DNA of 64,000 nucleotides, taken from the NCBI RefSeq assembly GCF_029227915.1, contig NC_079889.1, positions 374,001 to 438,000 of the forward strand. The letters are read 5' to 3'. Both the position numbers and the translations under genes were made by a program. Below the pieces are notes generated by a model. It saw only the letters and a list, made by a program, of their open reading frames with translations. It searched no databases and had not been told where the DNA came from. Position 1 is the stretch's first letter. Every line of letters begins with the position of its first letter. This stretch comes from Hydractinia symbiolongicarpus. Its lineage: Eukaryota; Cnidaria; Hydrozoa; Anthoathecata; Hydractiniidae. Below, piece after piece: positions 13,801 through 27,400 of the stretch.

Positions 13801-14980
13801 GCACGCCACACGTTAATTATGGGTCATTTGAACTACAAAAAAAGTTCAACGTTTTCATAACACAAACAGCAACAATAATAAATTGATCTTTTATGGGAGA
13901 CTTTACAACAGCACTTTCTGTCAAACAGTAGCTTTCAAGCAATACCTAGTTTTCGTATGAATCATTCTACAATCAGTCTGGAGGAAATGAAACTATATTG
14001 ACCCTGAGGTGAAGTCAATAAAATTATGCTTGAAAATGTAATTTTTATGCTTTCGCAAAAATTGTAAAACGTGCTTGGGTGTATCATACTTTTGTTAAAT
14101 GGTAGCATAAGGAGCCGTGCCCTTTTTATCAAACTTCCTTGTGAAGATTTAATCATCTCGAAACTTTTGAATGGCTTAAGCTATGTTGATGAAAGTTAGC
14201 AAGAACATAGTATAGAAAAACAAAACAGAAATTGAATAGTTGGATAAAAAAATTACCTGACGTCAAATTTTTTGCTATGACGTCATTATTGATGTTCTTG
14301 CTAAAATAGACGGTAAGTTTAAATGCACCGTTTAAATGTAAGATAAAAAAACCTACCGTGTAAAAAGGAAAGATGTACAACTTTTTTTGGGTTTTTTTTC
14401 AAAAGTTGGACATGTTCAACTTTTTTTGTAAGTTTTTCTATTGAAATTAACAGAATGATTAATAAGCTATTGTTTAAACTAAAGATTTGAGCATATTTTT
14501 TTCAATTTCTAATTATAACCGCTTTTTTTTCCTTCACCGTTTACCCTGCTGATGCTATAACAATACACGCAACGGAAAATTTATGTGAAAAGAGAATTTT
14601 TTAAAAAAACTCATACATTTTATATAACGTGTAGACAGGTATATTTACCTGCATCGAAACTAAGTTTTTTCTACAACTAAACGGCCCGTTTAAACTTACT
14701 GTGTATTTTAGCCTTAAATTGGATTGGTTTTCAAGTGAATTTTGTTAGCTAATTAGTTCTTATGTTGTCATTTTACATTTTGTGAAAAATCTAAAGTTTT
14801 TTCTTGGACGACATTTAGCAACATGGCAACTCTTAAATGTAATTCCAAGAATGATGCAAAATAGAAACATGTTAAAAGTCACCAAGCATCATTTTAGAAG
14901 TCATAATAAAAAATTGAGTTGATAGTGGGCTTCAACATTTTTTTGTCTTTTCAAGCCTTGTTTTAATGAGACAATTATTG
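7880..14980. other. Gene-poor stretch, nothing recognised
   Basis: Seven kilobases of AT-rich sequence with scattered short frames (for example 11350-11619 plus, 13217-13426 minus, 14153-14380 minus). Their composition is that of chance frames in AT-rich DNA and no conserved motif was seen. I looked on the minus strand for the missing 3' exons of the TBC1D9-like gene and found none. Confidence 0.5.
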
Positions 14981-14985
14981 TCTTA

Positions 14986-15111
14986 CTAGTCGGTAGCCCG
15001 TGAAAAAATCCACGGGTTCGCCTGTTCTTTTTATATTGCACGACGTGCGTCTTGCTAGTTGTGGTACCATTTTGCGTGACAGACAGACGCATAGGGGTAT
15101 TATAATATAGA
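14986..15111 (-). mobile_element. Helitron-like short non-autonomous element, intact ends
   Basis: Best preserved copy, 126 bp. Minus-strand 5' end is TCTATATTATAATACC preceded by A. The 3' end is a hairpin (CCCGTGGATTTTTTCACGGG) followed by CTACCGACTAG and then T. A before TC, a 3' hairpin about ten bases before CTAG, T after CTAG and absence of a target duplication are the accepted Helitron signs. The inside carries GACAGACAG and a TATAAAAAG word shared with the other copies. It has no coding capacity and depends on an element not seen here. Confidence 0.65.
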
Positions 15112-16435
15112 TAAAAAACTGAAAATGTATGACGCTACAGGTAGCCCATTACCAAAGGGCATGGAATGTACTTAAAAGGCACAACTTTACTTGATATGTA
15201 AATAGATGGAGGTTTTTAAGTGTTTTCAAGATCTTTACATGGCTGTCAACACAGGTCTGGTATGACAGAGTCAAGTACATGCTGACCGAATATGTAATGA
15301 AGGAAAAATTAGGTATAACAATTAATTATTAAGCACAAGTAGTTTAAAAATAACGTGTTTCATGTACTTCTAAAAATTAAAACAAAATATGTTTAATTCC
15401 CAACACAAAGAGCATCTAACAACATGAAATTATTAACGATCTGTAAAAAATTGTGACCAAACTAATTCCTAAGGTACTTATTACAGCGTCACCACAAATG
15501 TGATTACAGTGGAGAATAATACATTTCAAACATTCAACTAAAAACCATAAACCTTCTCGTTAGTATATTACACAACAAGATAAAAAACGTGACGAACAAC
15601 CTATAAATATCTTCTGCAACCAGTTCACTTAAAAATATCTGAACTCGTCTTTGGTAAATGAGAACAGAAGCGAAGAGAAACCTGAGATGCATTGCAAAAA
15701 AGGTATTAAAAACAATTCTCTCGTATTTACAAATTTATCTAAAATTCAAGTTCTCCAAGTTGCCTCTTTTTCCAGATTTCTGAAAAACCAATAAAAAACA
15801 TTAAAATGGAAGCCACAGCCTTATATCTTCAAAATATGAAAGAAACGCCAATTATCAAATGCTTAGTAAAACATGAATATAGCAAATATGATTCTTTCAA
15901 AAGTCTAGTTCATCTGAACTTCCTTCCAACAGAGATGAAACTTTTACAGAAGAAACCTGTGGTCACATTTTACTTTCGCAGCAACCATTTGGGCAACCTT
16001 TTGTTCTTTTAGGTGAGTTAGGCCATGGACAGCAAACGTTTGGGATAAAGATGGTTTGTTTAAAGAATAATCGCATATAACTCAACAGTATGCATTTGGC
16101 TGTGGAACACCGACAACAAATATAGCTGCAGAAAACGACGAATATAATCCCTCTTAAAAGAAAGTGTCGTTAGTTATTAATTTATCCTGACAACCGAAAT
16201 AAATCACCCAGTTAAAAATATACTGTAATGTTTTCAAATAATGGCTAAAGATATAGCGGAAAGATTTTATCAAGTTTTCACGCAAGCCCTGATGGAGCTT
16301 TGATATCTAAACCACTAGAATAACGTTTTAATAGCGCAAAGTCGAAAACATTTTTTACCTTGTCTTTTAAACCGACCACAAACAAATTGTCAGCAATTTA
16401 CAGTGTACTTATTTTAATTACTCAAACTAATTGAC
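15112..16435. other. Non-coding stretch with one unexplained frame
   Basis: The only frame of note is 15806-16012 plus (68 codons, starting MEATALYLQNMKETP and ending near a GTGAG). It could be an exon but has no recognisable domain and no phase-compatible partner that I could find. Nothing else was recognised. Confidence 0.3.
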
Positions 16436-16439
16436 CACC

Positions 16440-17100
16440 CAAGACAGATCAATATTTTTTGTGGTTGTGAAAAGGAAAGCAACATCATGTGTATATTCGA
16501 AATAGAAAATGTGACCAAGTTGTTTTCTTGCTGGTCGGCGTTTACAAAAGGCACTCACCACGAAGCTGAAAGCAGCATCACAAAGCGTATTTAAATTAGA
16601 AAATGTGACCATATTGTTTTTGTTCTAGTTAGCCTTTAGAAAACACACTCACTATAGATCTGAAAACAACATCATGTGCGTATTCGATTAGAAAATGTGA
16701 CAATGTTTTGTCACATAAAAACACATTCACTATAGATCTGAAAGCAGCATCACAAAGCGTATTTAAATTAGAAAATGTGACAATGTTTTGTCACATAAAA
16801 ACACATTCACTATAGCTAAAATCAACATGTCTGTATTGGAATTAAATTGACTTAGAAAATGTGACCATGTTTTTTGGGCTCTAACAAAACACACTCATAA
16901 AAAGATGAAAACAACATGATGTGTTTTTTAAAATTAGATCGAGATAGAAAATGTGACCATGTTGTTTTTCTGCTTGTCAGCTTTTAAACTATAAAGCTAT
17001 GTCAACATCATATGCGTATTTGAATTATAAAATGTGACCAGGTTGCTTTTTTTTGCATGCCAGCTTATACAAATCACACTCACTATAAAGCTGCAAAACA
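16440..17100. repeat. Satellite array, about seven 80-95 bp units
   Basis: Units start at about 16503, 16599, 16691, 16771, 16855, 16947 and 17030 with GAAAATGTGACCA(T/A)GTTG. They continue with ACACTCACTATA, then a word like GAAAACAACATCATG and GCGTATTTGAATTA. A partial earlier unit is visible from about 16440. Two neighbouring units (16691 and 16771) share the variant AATGTTTTGTCACAT, which points to recent local duplication. No coding capacity. Confidence 0.85.
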
Positions 17101-17378
17101 CAGAAAATAGAGCTTTTTATAGTATGCAAGGTGTTACTTTAAATTTAGTAGGATAAGTTAACAAATCAGATAGCTAAAGAGATTATAACAAAAGTTTAAA
17201 TTCATTAACTATCAAGATATAAGAAGAAACCATAAAAAAAGAATCAACTTTAAAGAACTATAAACATAGTATGTTTTTGTTGCCTCAGATGTATGATTTT
17301 TTTATTTGTAAACTCGCATGTATCTAAGAAAAAAGTGATAAGATTCCCCCGCAAAAGCATGGAATAAATATATAAGAC

Positions 17379-17522
17379 TCGTCGTTAACCCGTGGAAAAT
17401 CCACGGGTTCGCCCGTCCTTTTTATACCGCATTGCGTGCTGCTCGCTACTTGCGCAGCTAAGCTACCATTTTGCGTGACAGACAGATACACAGACAGACA
17501 TATACGGGTATTATAATATAGA
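17379..17522 (-). mobile_element. Helitron-like short non-autonomous element
   Basis: Same family as the 14986-15111 element. The minus strand begins TCTATATTATAATACCCG after an A and ends with a perfect hairpin AACCCGTGG/CCACGGGTT. The expected CTAG is changed to CGAG. It carries an extra GACAGA-rich stretch near the 5' end that makes it 144 bp. Confidence 0.6.
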
Positions 17523-17529
17523 TAATTTC

Positions 17530-20500
17530 CGATTTTTGATAAATTTTAATAAAATCTTTCCTTACGAAGGGTTTACAAGCAGGTTGCTAAACAATCAGAC
17601 AACACAACAGAAAGAAAACGAAGGTTTCTATTATTTCTGTGTACTAGCATCACTCTCACATAAATAAAAATTTGTGTCAACAAAACACAGAATTTAGATG
17701 ATTTCATTGCCAGTACATCAAAACTTGATGATATTTTTATGCTAATGTTATTTTTAGTATTTCCAAAATTATTTTAAAATCTGTAATAAATCACCTGTTT
17801 TCTGATTGGCTAGCAAAAATTAAGGAAGCAAATTGATTGGCTAACCACGATGCACAGTCTTTTACAATAACAGAAATTTAACAAGCTTTAAGGATGCAAT
17901 AGATCTTCAAAGTTATTTACAGAAATAAAATACACAGTTTTAAAAATGTTTTTTTTAAAGGTTGCCATTTTTTACGCCATGCTGCAAGGTGAGGCTTAAA
18001 AAATATTTCTTTTTTTCTTCTTTATTTTTTGTGCAAATCAGAGAAACAAACAAACAAACTCATGAAACTATATTTTTAAAAACTCACAAAATTTGTAACC
18101 AAAAGTAAGCAAGAATCACAAGTTACACACAAAATACTTATTTAAGTTATGAGAAAAAACACACAAGGTTCGAAACGTGTCAGAAGAACTCATTCAAACC
18201 ATATTGCATATCTCATGGTACAGGAAGTTTGGGTGAAAGGTATGATCAAAAGGGAAAATGAGATAAACATGATAACATCTAATCATTCATCTTAAGTTGT
18301 ACATTCTATCTAAAAGTTTCATCATGCAACAAAAGGAGGAATCCTACCTTTACAAACGACATAATGACACAAAATATTATAGGCACATGGTAATGGAATG
18401 ACTCAACATTTTTTTTCCTTTACAAATGCAAAAATATCTCCTTGATAAGGGTTGATAAATTGAACATGCAAGCAAAATAAAATAAATGACAAAAACAAGA
18501 AACATAGTTAAAAACAATAGCTATGAATTACCTAAAAAAAGGGAGATAATGATGCAATAAAAATCCAGCACCACTTTATAACTTGTAAAGACACTACAAA
18601 AGTAAACAAAATAAATTATTTTTTAAGCATAACACTCCTGTGATGGAAAGTATCATCATAACAAATAATAATAATCTACTGAATCATGATTATTTACCAA
18701 TGACCTTATTTTGAAGTCTGTTGGTCCACCTAATTAGCTTCAATTTCATCCTCATAGTGAGAACGTGTGAGAGGGATGGACAAATAATTAAAAAAAGACT
18801 CCACAACTAATTTCACAAAACCACAAATTCGGCAAAGTTGTGTGATGTTTAAGAAACTACAGGAAACACTTTTTAACTGTAAATAACAACAAACGTAAAA
18901 TTGGAGAGACAGCAAAAACAAAAACACATCGCCACTGCAAACATGAGTAAAATAATATGACTAATGCAGCTTATGCAGTAACCTAACAATTGTCAGAAAC
19001 TGCATATTTTACAAAAACAACAACAAACAAACAAACAAATTAACACGCAAATAGGCAAATAAACAATCGAACATGTAAACAAACAAACAAATAAACAAGC
19101 AAGCAAGTAGGCAAATAAGCAAACAAACATGTAAACATACAACCAAACAAACACCTAAAACATCATGTAAACATCTCATAGTCACCACTTGCATGAGTAA
19201 ACAGAATGTGATTAAAATTAACTGAATTATTGACAAGATATTCCAGGGTAAAGTAGACAATTATTATAACCTATACTTATGTGATAAACTCAACCATGTA
19301 ACATTTTTTTTTTCTGCAATTTTATGTCACTACAGACTACGAAAGCTGATTTTTCCTGTAAAATAAAGTTTTTTCAGTCTGATTCTAAGATCACTGTGAT
19401 ATTATATCCAAGATCATTGTACCCCCATCAAGGTTTGTAGGGAGAATATTTAAAATATATATTGACTTAAAATAACTTTTAATGACCACATAAAAAGTTT
19501 TTTATCCTAAGAAGGAATCTTGCATTTATGTTGTTTTGCTTTGTCCCTATGGTTTCCTGTTGGCTCGTATAATGTTATCAGCTTATAAAAATGTCATTTA
19601 AAGGAAGGAGAGGTCAAAATTATATCATTATTTATTTTATGTTGGTTTAATTTGGTTTTAAATTTAGATTGTATTTACATCAACAAAACTATGAAACAAG
19701 GAACATGTTTTGTTCTGAAAGTAAAAGCCATTTCCTCATTCCACCCAATTCAAAGAAATAAAGATCGAGACTCTTTAAAAGGTAGATTAACATAACAATT
19801 CATTGCCCTTTCTTCTAACCACAATGCATACAAACTGGAGACAATTTTAAATAGTTATTTGAATTCAGCTTGGTTGCAGAAAAAAATGTTTATAAAATAG
19901 TCTTATAAACAAAATGGCTTGATTGGTGTTTAGCCTAAACCTCTCAATATGTGAGTCATCTTAAATGAAGGTCGAGGAGATGCAAATAAAAGGTAAAAAA
20001 CTTAGATAAATGACTTTACACCAACGACAAAACATGGTCATAAATCTAACATCCTTTATTTTTTAGATATTTTAATTATTCAATTTCATGACAGGAAGAT
20101 ATTAATAAAATAAATGAGGCACATCTTGACAAAATAATTGTGATGATAAATTTTAAATTTCGAAATATAACAGACAATTTCGATTAATAACTAAATAATT
20201 ATTCAAATAAAGATACAATCATATTATAACTGTTTGAGAGAGGCGTACCGAAGGCTTCTCTCTGTTACTTATACTACACAGTAAAAATGAAAAATAGGAA
20301 ATGAATCTGTCTAAAATGAAATTCTAGAAAATAAAAGTAAAAACAAAAATACTTAATACTCGACAATGTTTTAGAAGCTGTGATTATAAGTTAAACACTC
20401 AGAAACACTTTTAAACCTGAAGGATAAATCATTTCGGTCAATTACTCTTGCAAATAAAATAGGAGAATGCTAGTTCACTATGAAGGCATTTCTCACACAC

Positions 20501-21440
20501 ATATTTAAGAAACTACTAGAATTCACACACGAACTAATACACAAACCACAATTACACTAAATCTCAACAAATGGAAAGAAATATTTCTGGATTGACAGAA
20601 TATAAATCATATATATCATTTAACTAAAAACGTATTATCTAACTAAATTTGAAATTAATTATTTGAAGTGTAACATCCTTTCCATGTAAATTAGATTTAA
20701 TCATATAATCACAAAAACAACAAAGATGATGGAGCCACTCACAAAACAAAATGTAAACCAGTGCTGTTACATTGCATAGATAAAGTGAAAACAATCATGT
20801 CAGAAAGATCAACTAATGCCAAATATCATCAACCATCCAAGACTAGTTCTATTCCCTATAAAATGCTTTCACATTTCCTATTTGTTGACTTTTACAATGG
20901 CAATCTTATATTATCTTACACTAAAATTGTACACCCTCAATTATTAGAAAAACAGCTTGTTTCTTGTACAAAACCTTGTACAATGCACCATTAGGATAAT
21001 AATTGCAAATTAAGTAACCTTTTGATAGATTCTAATATGGTTAGTGCAGATGTTAAAGCATTAAAATGTAGGTGCTTTTAAAATATGCATATGAACAATC
21101 TGCTGTTCATATCATAACCATAGTTATTCAAAATCACCCTGGTTGACAGTGAAAGATTTTAAATATTACTGGGTCGTTACAAAAGTTTTTTAACTGTTGA
21201 AGGTTCATAAGCCCCCTGGGAATTAAATTTTTAGATTTATCTGAAATTGAACTGTTTTACATTTTACATTGCTAGGTCCTTAAAAAGTAGCTGACCCCTG
21301 CACATTAGCAGTTGTAAAACTGCAAGGGAGCTATCAACAGTGGCCACAATAGAGAAGTGACCAAGAAGGCAGGTTTACCAGTATAATGCTACTAGATAAA
21401 GGTGCATATCAATATATGTAGTATAAACATAAAATCATAC
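17530..21440. other. Non-coding stretch downstream of the TBC1D9-like exons
   Basis: AT-rich sequence with an (AAAC)n tract at about 19019-19153. I searched the minus strand for exons with the TBC Tyr-Cys-Gln motif and the later TBC, EF-hand and C-terminal parts and found none, although the upstream exons were easy to find. The frames at 18730-18927 and 19009-19260 (minus) are low-complexity and rejected. Confidence 0.5.
19019..19153. repeat. (AAAC)n/(AAAT)n simple repeat
   Basis: A tract of AAAC words with some AAAT and AAGC, like the one at 0.9-1.1 kb. It produces a Leu/Cys/Val-rich chance frame on the minus strand. Confidence 0.8.
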
Positions 21441-24400
21441 CAATACTTGGGTTACGCCATGCATATGCATTCAACACTCTTCTTAAAGCAGCTATACCAA
21501 CTTCTGATTGAAACGCTGGATGCCCAGGCAAAGACCTGTAGTATAGAAAAGGAAAAAAACCCATAGATTTCTATGTACAAGGTAAGATAAAGTCAGAAAT
21601 CACTTTGTAAATGGTTAAGGTTGCTTTAGGTCCAATAAAATTCTAAATTTTAAAAAACATGGATAATTATAGTGTGAAACAGCTAAAATTATGCATGTGA
21701 TGCAAGCTAAATCTTCTCGTTACAATGTCTAAGAGCAAATAACTTGCCAAACAAAAGTATTAAACTTTTATCAAAGAAAACTAAGATACTAGTTAAAAAA
21801 CAATATTTTGAAACAAACAAAAAAGCATTCACACATCCCCCTTAACATCAGTTCTTTTATGAACATATGGACATGGTGGTGGAATAATGAGGTTGACCAA
21901 CGTATAAAGGAAAAGAGGAAACTTTGGAAAGAGTGGAAGTCAGGTGGTAGTAAAAATGTTTGCTTAGAAGCTAAGCGTGGTACTCGTACAGCAGTGTATA
22001 AAGTGTATAAAGGCAAAATCAGAAGCAGGGAGAAACAGATTTGCAGATGTGTTAATAAGGGAAGACCAGCGCAATGAGGTATTCAAGATAGCAAAGCAAA
22101 TGAAGAAGACTAATCAAGATGTTGTAGGGGAGAAGTGTATACGTAATGATGAAGGAGTTTTGGCTAGCACAGAGGAGGAGAAAAGGATAGCTTGGACGAA
22201 CTATTATCAGAGGTTTGATTGGGATGAGGATAATTTGTCTGATGATGATGTTGTTGAAGGGCCAGCTATGCAGATCAAGACAGAATGGGTAGTGGAGGCT
22301 ATTCGGAAATTGAAGATTGGCAAGGCTGCAGGACTATCAGGTATTGTTGCAGAGATGGTAAAAGCATCTGGATATATTGGAGTTGAGCTTATTACAAGTC
22401 TTGCTAATCAGATTATAAAGGATGATGCCATTCCGAGTGGGTGGCAATCGAGTGTAATAGTGAATTGTTTCAAAGGCAAGGGTGATGCATTAGAAAGTGG
22501 AAACTATAGAGGTTTGAAGTTGGTTGATCAAGTAATGAAAGTTATGGGAAGAGTGGTTGATAAGTTACTTAGAAAAAGAATTGATATAGATAAGATGCAA
22601 TTTGGTTTTGTTCCAGGGCGTGGCACTACAGATGCAATATTTTTACTCAGACAGCTTCAGGAAAAGTATTTAGGAAAGAGAAAGAATCTGTATTTTGCCT
22701 TTGTAGATTTAGAGAAAGCTTTTGATAGAGTGTCACGTAAAGTTATTTGGTGGGCTATGAGAAAATTAGGTGTGGATGAGTGGCTAGTTACGATGGTACA
22801 GCCTATGTACAGCAATGCTGGAAGTCGTGTCAGGACTACCAATTCACTTAGTGATGAATTTGGTGTAAATGTTGGTGTACATCAGGGTTCTGTAATTAGT
22901 CCTTTGTTGTTTGTTCTAGTCTTAGACGCGCTGTCGATAGAGTTCAGAACAGGTTGTCCATGGGAGTTATTGTATGCAGATGATTTGGTTCTCATAGCAG
23001 AGTCGATGGAAAAATTAGTTGGAAAGTTTGAGAAGTGGAAGAAAGGACTAGAAGAGGAAGGGCTAAGGGTGAACACAGCAAAGTCTAAAGTCATGATTAG
23101 TAGCATTGCAGCCAAGTGTGACCTTGTAGTTGGAAAGTTGTCTTATGGAGTTTGCTGGAAAGGGGTTGGTAGGTACCTAAGAAGTGCAGTAGTATTGGTG
23201 GAAGGTTGAGAGCTGACATTCAGTTTGTATGCAAGCGTTGCAAAGGTGAGATTATAGAGAATGAAGTATTTCCACCTTTATTGATGTACAACAGTGGCTC
23301 GTTAGAGTAGTTGAGAACTTCTGTTACTTAGGTGATATGTTGGGCATTGAAGAGGGTGTTGGAAGAAGTGTTACTTGCAGGATAGGTTCTGATTGGAATA
23401 AGTTCAGAGAGTTACTTCCTTTGTTGACTAGCAGAGTCTTGTCAATTGAGTTAAAAGGTAGGTTGTATGAGGCCTGTGTAAGAAGTGTTATGTTGTATGG
23501 TAGTGAGACATGGGCAGTGAAGCAGGAAGATCTTGACCGTTTAGAAAGGAATGATATGGGAATGGTTAGGTGGATGTGTAACGCCAGTTTGAGAGACAGA
23601 CGTATCCGTAGAATTAAAGATGTTATCCAGATAAGAAGATTGAATTGACTGGGGCACTTGGAAAGAATGGACGGGAATAATTGGGTAAGAAAGTGTAGAA
23701 ACCTGATAGTTCCTGGGGCAAAGCCCAGAGGCAGACCGAGGAAGACTTGGCAGGAGGTTATAAGGACAGACTTGATACAAAGGAAGTTGAGTTTAGATCT
23801 AACAGAGTCTAGATGAGATTGGGAGAGGGTCATTAATATACCCCGTCCAACCCATGCTAGCATGGAAAACGGACGTTAAGCCGAAAATGATGATGATGAT
23901 GATGAGTATACAAATTTAAATAACTACAAAACCTGTGTAAATCACGCTCAATTTCTTCTGACGTCATTACCATTTTACCAACACTTTCTTTCACTAGACG
24001 TCTGTAGTAACCACTGTTGCTGGTTATCTAAAATTGTGAATGAAACGGCAAATAGTTTACTTTTTTGGAAGAGTAACATCTTCTTCAAATTCTGAGAGTA
24101 TTGTTTGAACAATGCAAATATCTTAGTCAAAATGATTAAACAAGACAAGTAGTATTGCTAAGATATTTTTGTAAGCTTTCAAGGACTAAAAAAACATGAA
24201 AAAAACAGAACATATAAATATTTAGTCAATTATGAAACTGAATATGTAAAATGAAAGCAAATTTGGCTTGAAAGTAAAAGTACTTCACAATAGTCCTATT
24301 CATACAAACACAACAGTTGTCAATGAGTTGTAAACAGCAATAAAGTTGATTATAAAAGTAAGGATACCTCATTAATTGTCCCAGAAAATAAAATCCATAT

Positions 24401-27400
24401 TTCTCCACGAAGACTATCTGGAATTCCTTTTAAAATTAATTCGTGAGTTTTTGGAGTGCGGTACATGCATATGCCACTAAAGAATAAAATATCTGAACTC
24501 ATGCCATTTGAAAAAAGATTGCAACAATTTTGTAATAACAAAATGGCACATTCTAACCACAATTTCCAAAAACTTGAATTTGCTTTTCAGTCAAGACAGA
24601 TTAAACGGATATATAAACTGTATTTATGCAAATTAGTTGGGTGAAATTCATTTTTCTGAATGATGATGGATTTCCAGATTTCATGTTATATCAAGCTGGG
24701 AAGTACTAAGCAAATATTTAGTGGTTATACTTTATGTGAATACTGAAAAAAATGCTGTAAAAAGTGAGGTGATAATTTTGTTGCTTTTTTTTAAAAAAAG
24801 GTGGGTTTTTTTTGGTTTTTATATACAATGTTATGTGATTGTCTGCTTTTTGTAATATAATAATACAAATACAGGTTCCTATCAGAGTACTCTTCTATGC
24901 AAAGGAAGTATTTATCATGTTTTTTCTTAATACACATTTTATCAATTTAAATAAAAAATGACAGAAATTTGAATTGACTGTGTAACTGAATTTAAGGATG
25001 TGAAAAAATGAGTCTCACTAAAGGCATATTGAGGTATATTAATCTACTTAAATTCATCAAACACTTTAGAGATTGAGTTGAGAGCTTCTGTTACTTAGGT
25101 GATATGTTGGGCAGTGAAGGGGGTGTTGAAAAAAGTGTTACTTGCAGGATAGGTTCTGCTTGGAAAAAGTTTAGAGAGTTACTTCCTTTGACAACCTGAA
25201 ATCTTGTGGGAATGGACATGAACATTACAAGGAGGGGTATTATAGGCCTTGCTTCATTTGATTTGGATTTGTTTTGTAACCCTAATTAAAGGAGATCAAC
25301 AATTACTTCTCTGTATAGCAAAACCATTTCAAATATATCAGAGAAAACTTCCAGCATATGAAGGTTAACAAAAACACTGTGACAGATTATGTCAGAAGCC
25401 CCCCTACCGTCCATATTCTGCAAAATGCAAGCTCCACAGATGTTCTTTCACTGACTCTTTCACAGGAATCCCTGCTTCATTAACTGGACAGAACACATGC
25501 TTAAGCGCTGGTTGAAAATAAACACTTTCATTCGTATCATCTGAAAAAAATTCTGGTATTGTCCTGAAAAAGGAAAAGTATAGAAATACTGTTTTTTAGT
25601 TAAATATAACAAAATCAAAGTTATAAAATCTATACGTCAAACAATGTATCCATTTGACCAAATTACCCTTATTTATCGAATTCGGCAATACAAAGAAATG
25701 GAAAGAGCGAGTCAAAAACGTTAACATGTTATTTTAGTCGTGCAGTATATATTTATACATTGCTCTACCAATTAAGATAGTGGATTGACTATACTCTTTA
25801 ATTCCAATCCAATCAATATAAGAAACATCGTTTTCTATCTTGTAGAATGACAAGCAAATTGATTAAGCAACATTCGAGTTAAATTAAAAAAATTAAAGCC
25901 ACTTGTCTATGCACATGAACATATGGGTTCAAATGCATTGTGATAAAGTCACAAATTTAGATTATTTTCATTAAATAAAAGAGATAAGTCAACTTTTGAA
26001 AACTTTTTTCATAAATTTTTAGCATGAACTTGTCACTTTTTTAACTTTTGCTAATTTTATGCTATTGTATTACCCAGGTCAACATATCAGGGAAGGTATA
26101 ACTTCAGTGTAACACCACAGAACTCAGGTGCAGAAATTAAACACAGTTTCAATTTTTTTGTAGCAATGAGGAAGCTAATAAGGAAATAGGTATAGATTTC
26201 AAAAATACAATTATGCTCAATGAATTTATCAGATTCCAAACAATAGAACCTACACTTTAAGTTGGTTCACTAGTTCATGCTGGACATTTTTTCAATGAAA
26301 CATTTTACGGTTGATACTATAAATTATTCATTATATTTTCCATAATGAAATCTTTTTTTAACTATAAATGAATTGGAGCCAATAACAGTTTATGTTGTGT
26401 TGACTGATAAACAATAACAAAAAATGCAACAACAAAAACATTTCTTTACTCTTTAGTTTTAATTTAACAGACAAAATATTTAACTTACTCTACGGTTGGT
26501 GTTTTTGATAAGAAGTCTGATATTTTTTCCAGCAGAAATTCACGATCTTTCAACGAGGCAAATAGAAATGTCAACTATAAAACATAATGACAACAATAAT
26601 AGTAGTAGTGGGGAACTTTGAAATTCCGTTACAAAAATTACATTACAAGTATAATTCTGGAATTTCTGCCTTATTTCAAGAAGTGCAGAATTAAGTTCTT
26701 CCATCAAAAACCATACAGTAAAAAGAAAAAATGAATGATAATAAAAGAGATAAATGCTAAGAATCTAACAAATTTTTTACCTTTTAAAATTCAGAAAAAA
26801 ACAGTGGTTTGAAGCAATCAAAATTTATTTTAGTATTATATTTACAGGAAAGATGACACAAAAATGTAGACAAAGTTTTAGGTGAATGTTTCCACTTCAA
26901 AACGATCAATTTTAAAGTATGTAGTGTAAACAACTTGGCCAGCATGAGATCAAAGTTATGATGCACAAACAACAAAAAAATTTACTTTTGATTTTGTTGT
27001 GATATGCACAGCACTTGGTACAATATTCGTTGTGCTCATTTTTTCTACAACTGATACCTCCCACATCGGTATGATGACAGAACATAACTGTTTAATCTAA
27101 AAAATGGAAAAAAGTTGTTTAATTGTCACGATAAAACATAAAACTTCCACAAGGAAATGGAGCAAAAATTCACAAAATTTTGTCAATAACTTTTCAGGTA
27201 GAGAATAATATTGTTTTTATTTTCAAGAAATGGCACAATAATAAGCGTGTATTTATTTAGTATTTTTAACAGAAAAGATTTGCTTACCCTACTTTCAAAA
27301 CAAATAAAATTTGGTGAAATATATAGAACACCCCACATATGTGCCTTGTTAAATGGACTCCACAGAGTGCACTGCAAGTTTCCATCTAACTTTTCATCTC

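Noticed and set aside
16440-17100. CRISPR-like array (repeated words with variable parts)
   Set aside because: The units are degenerate over their full length, with no identical repeats and unique spacers, and the DNA is clearly animal.
22657-23863. Minus-strand frames over the LINE (up to 179 codons)
   Set aside because: Antisense shadows of the reverse-transcriptase frame.
27057-27058. A GT donor after CSVIIPMWE in the GRAM 2 region
   Set aside because: The frame continues through VSVVEK to HITTKSK, as the family requires, and a proper donor follows at 26985.
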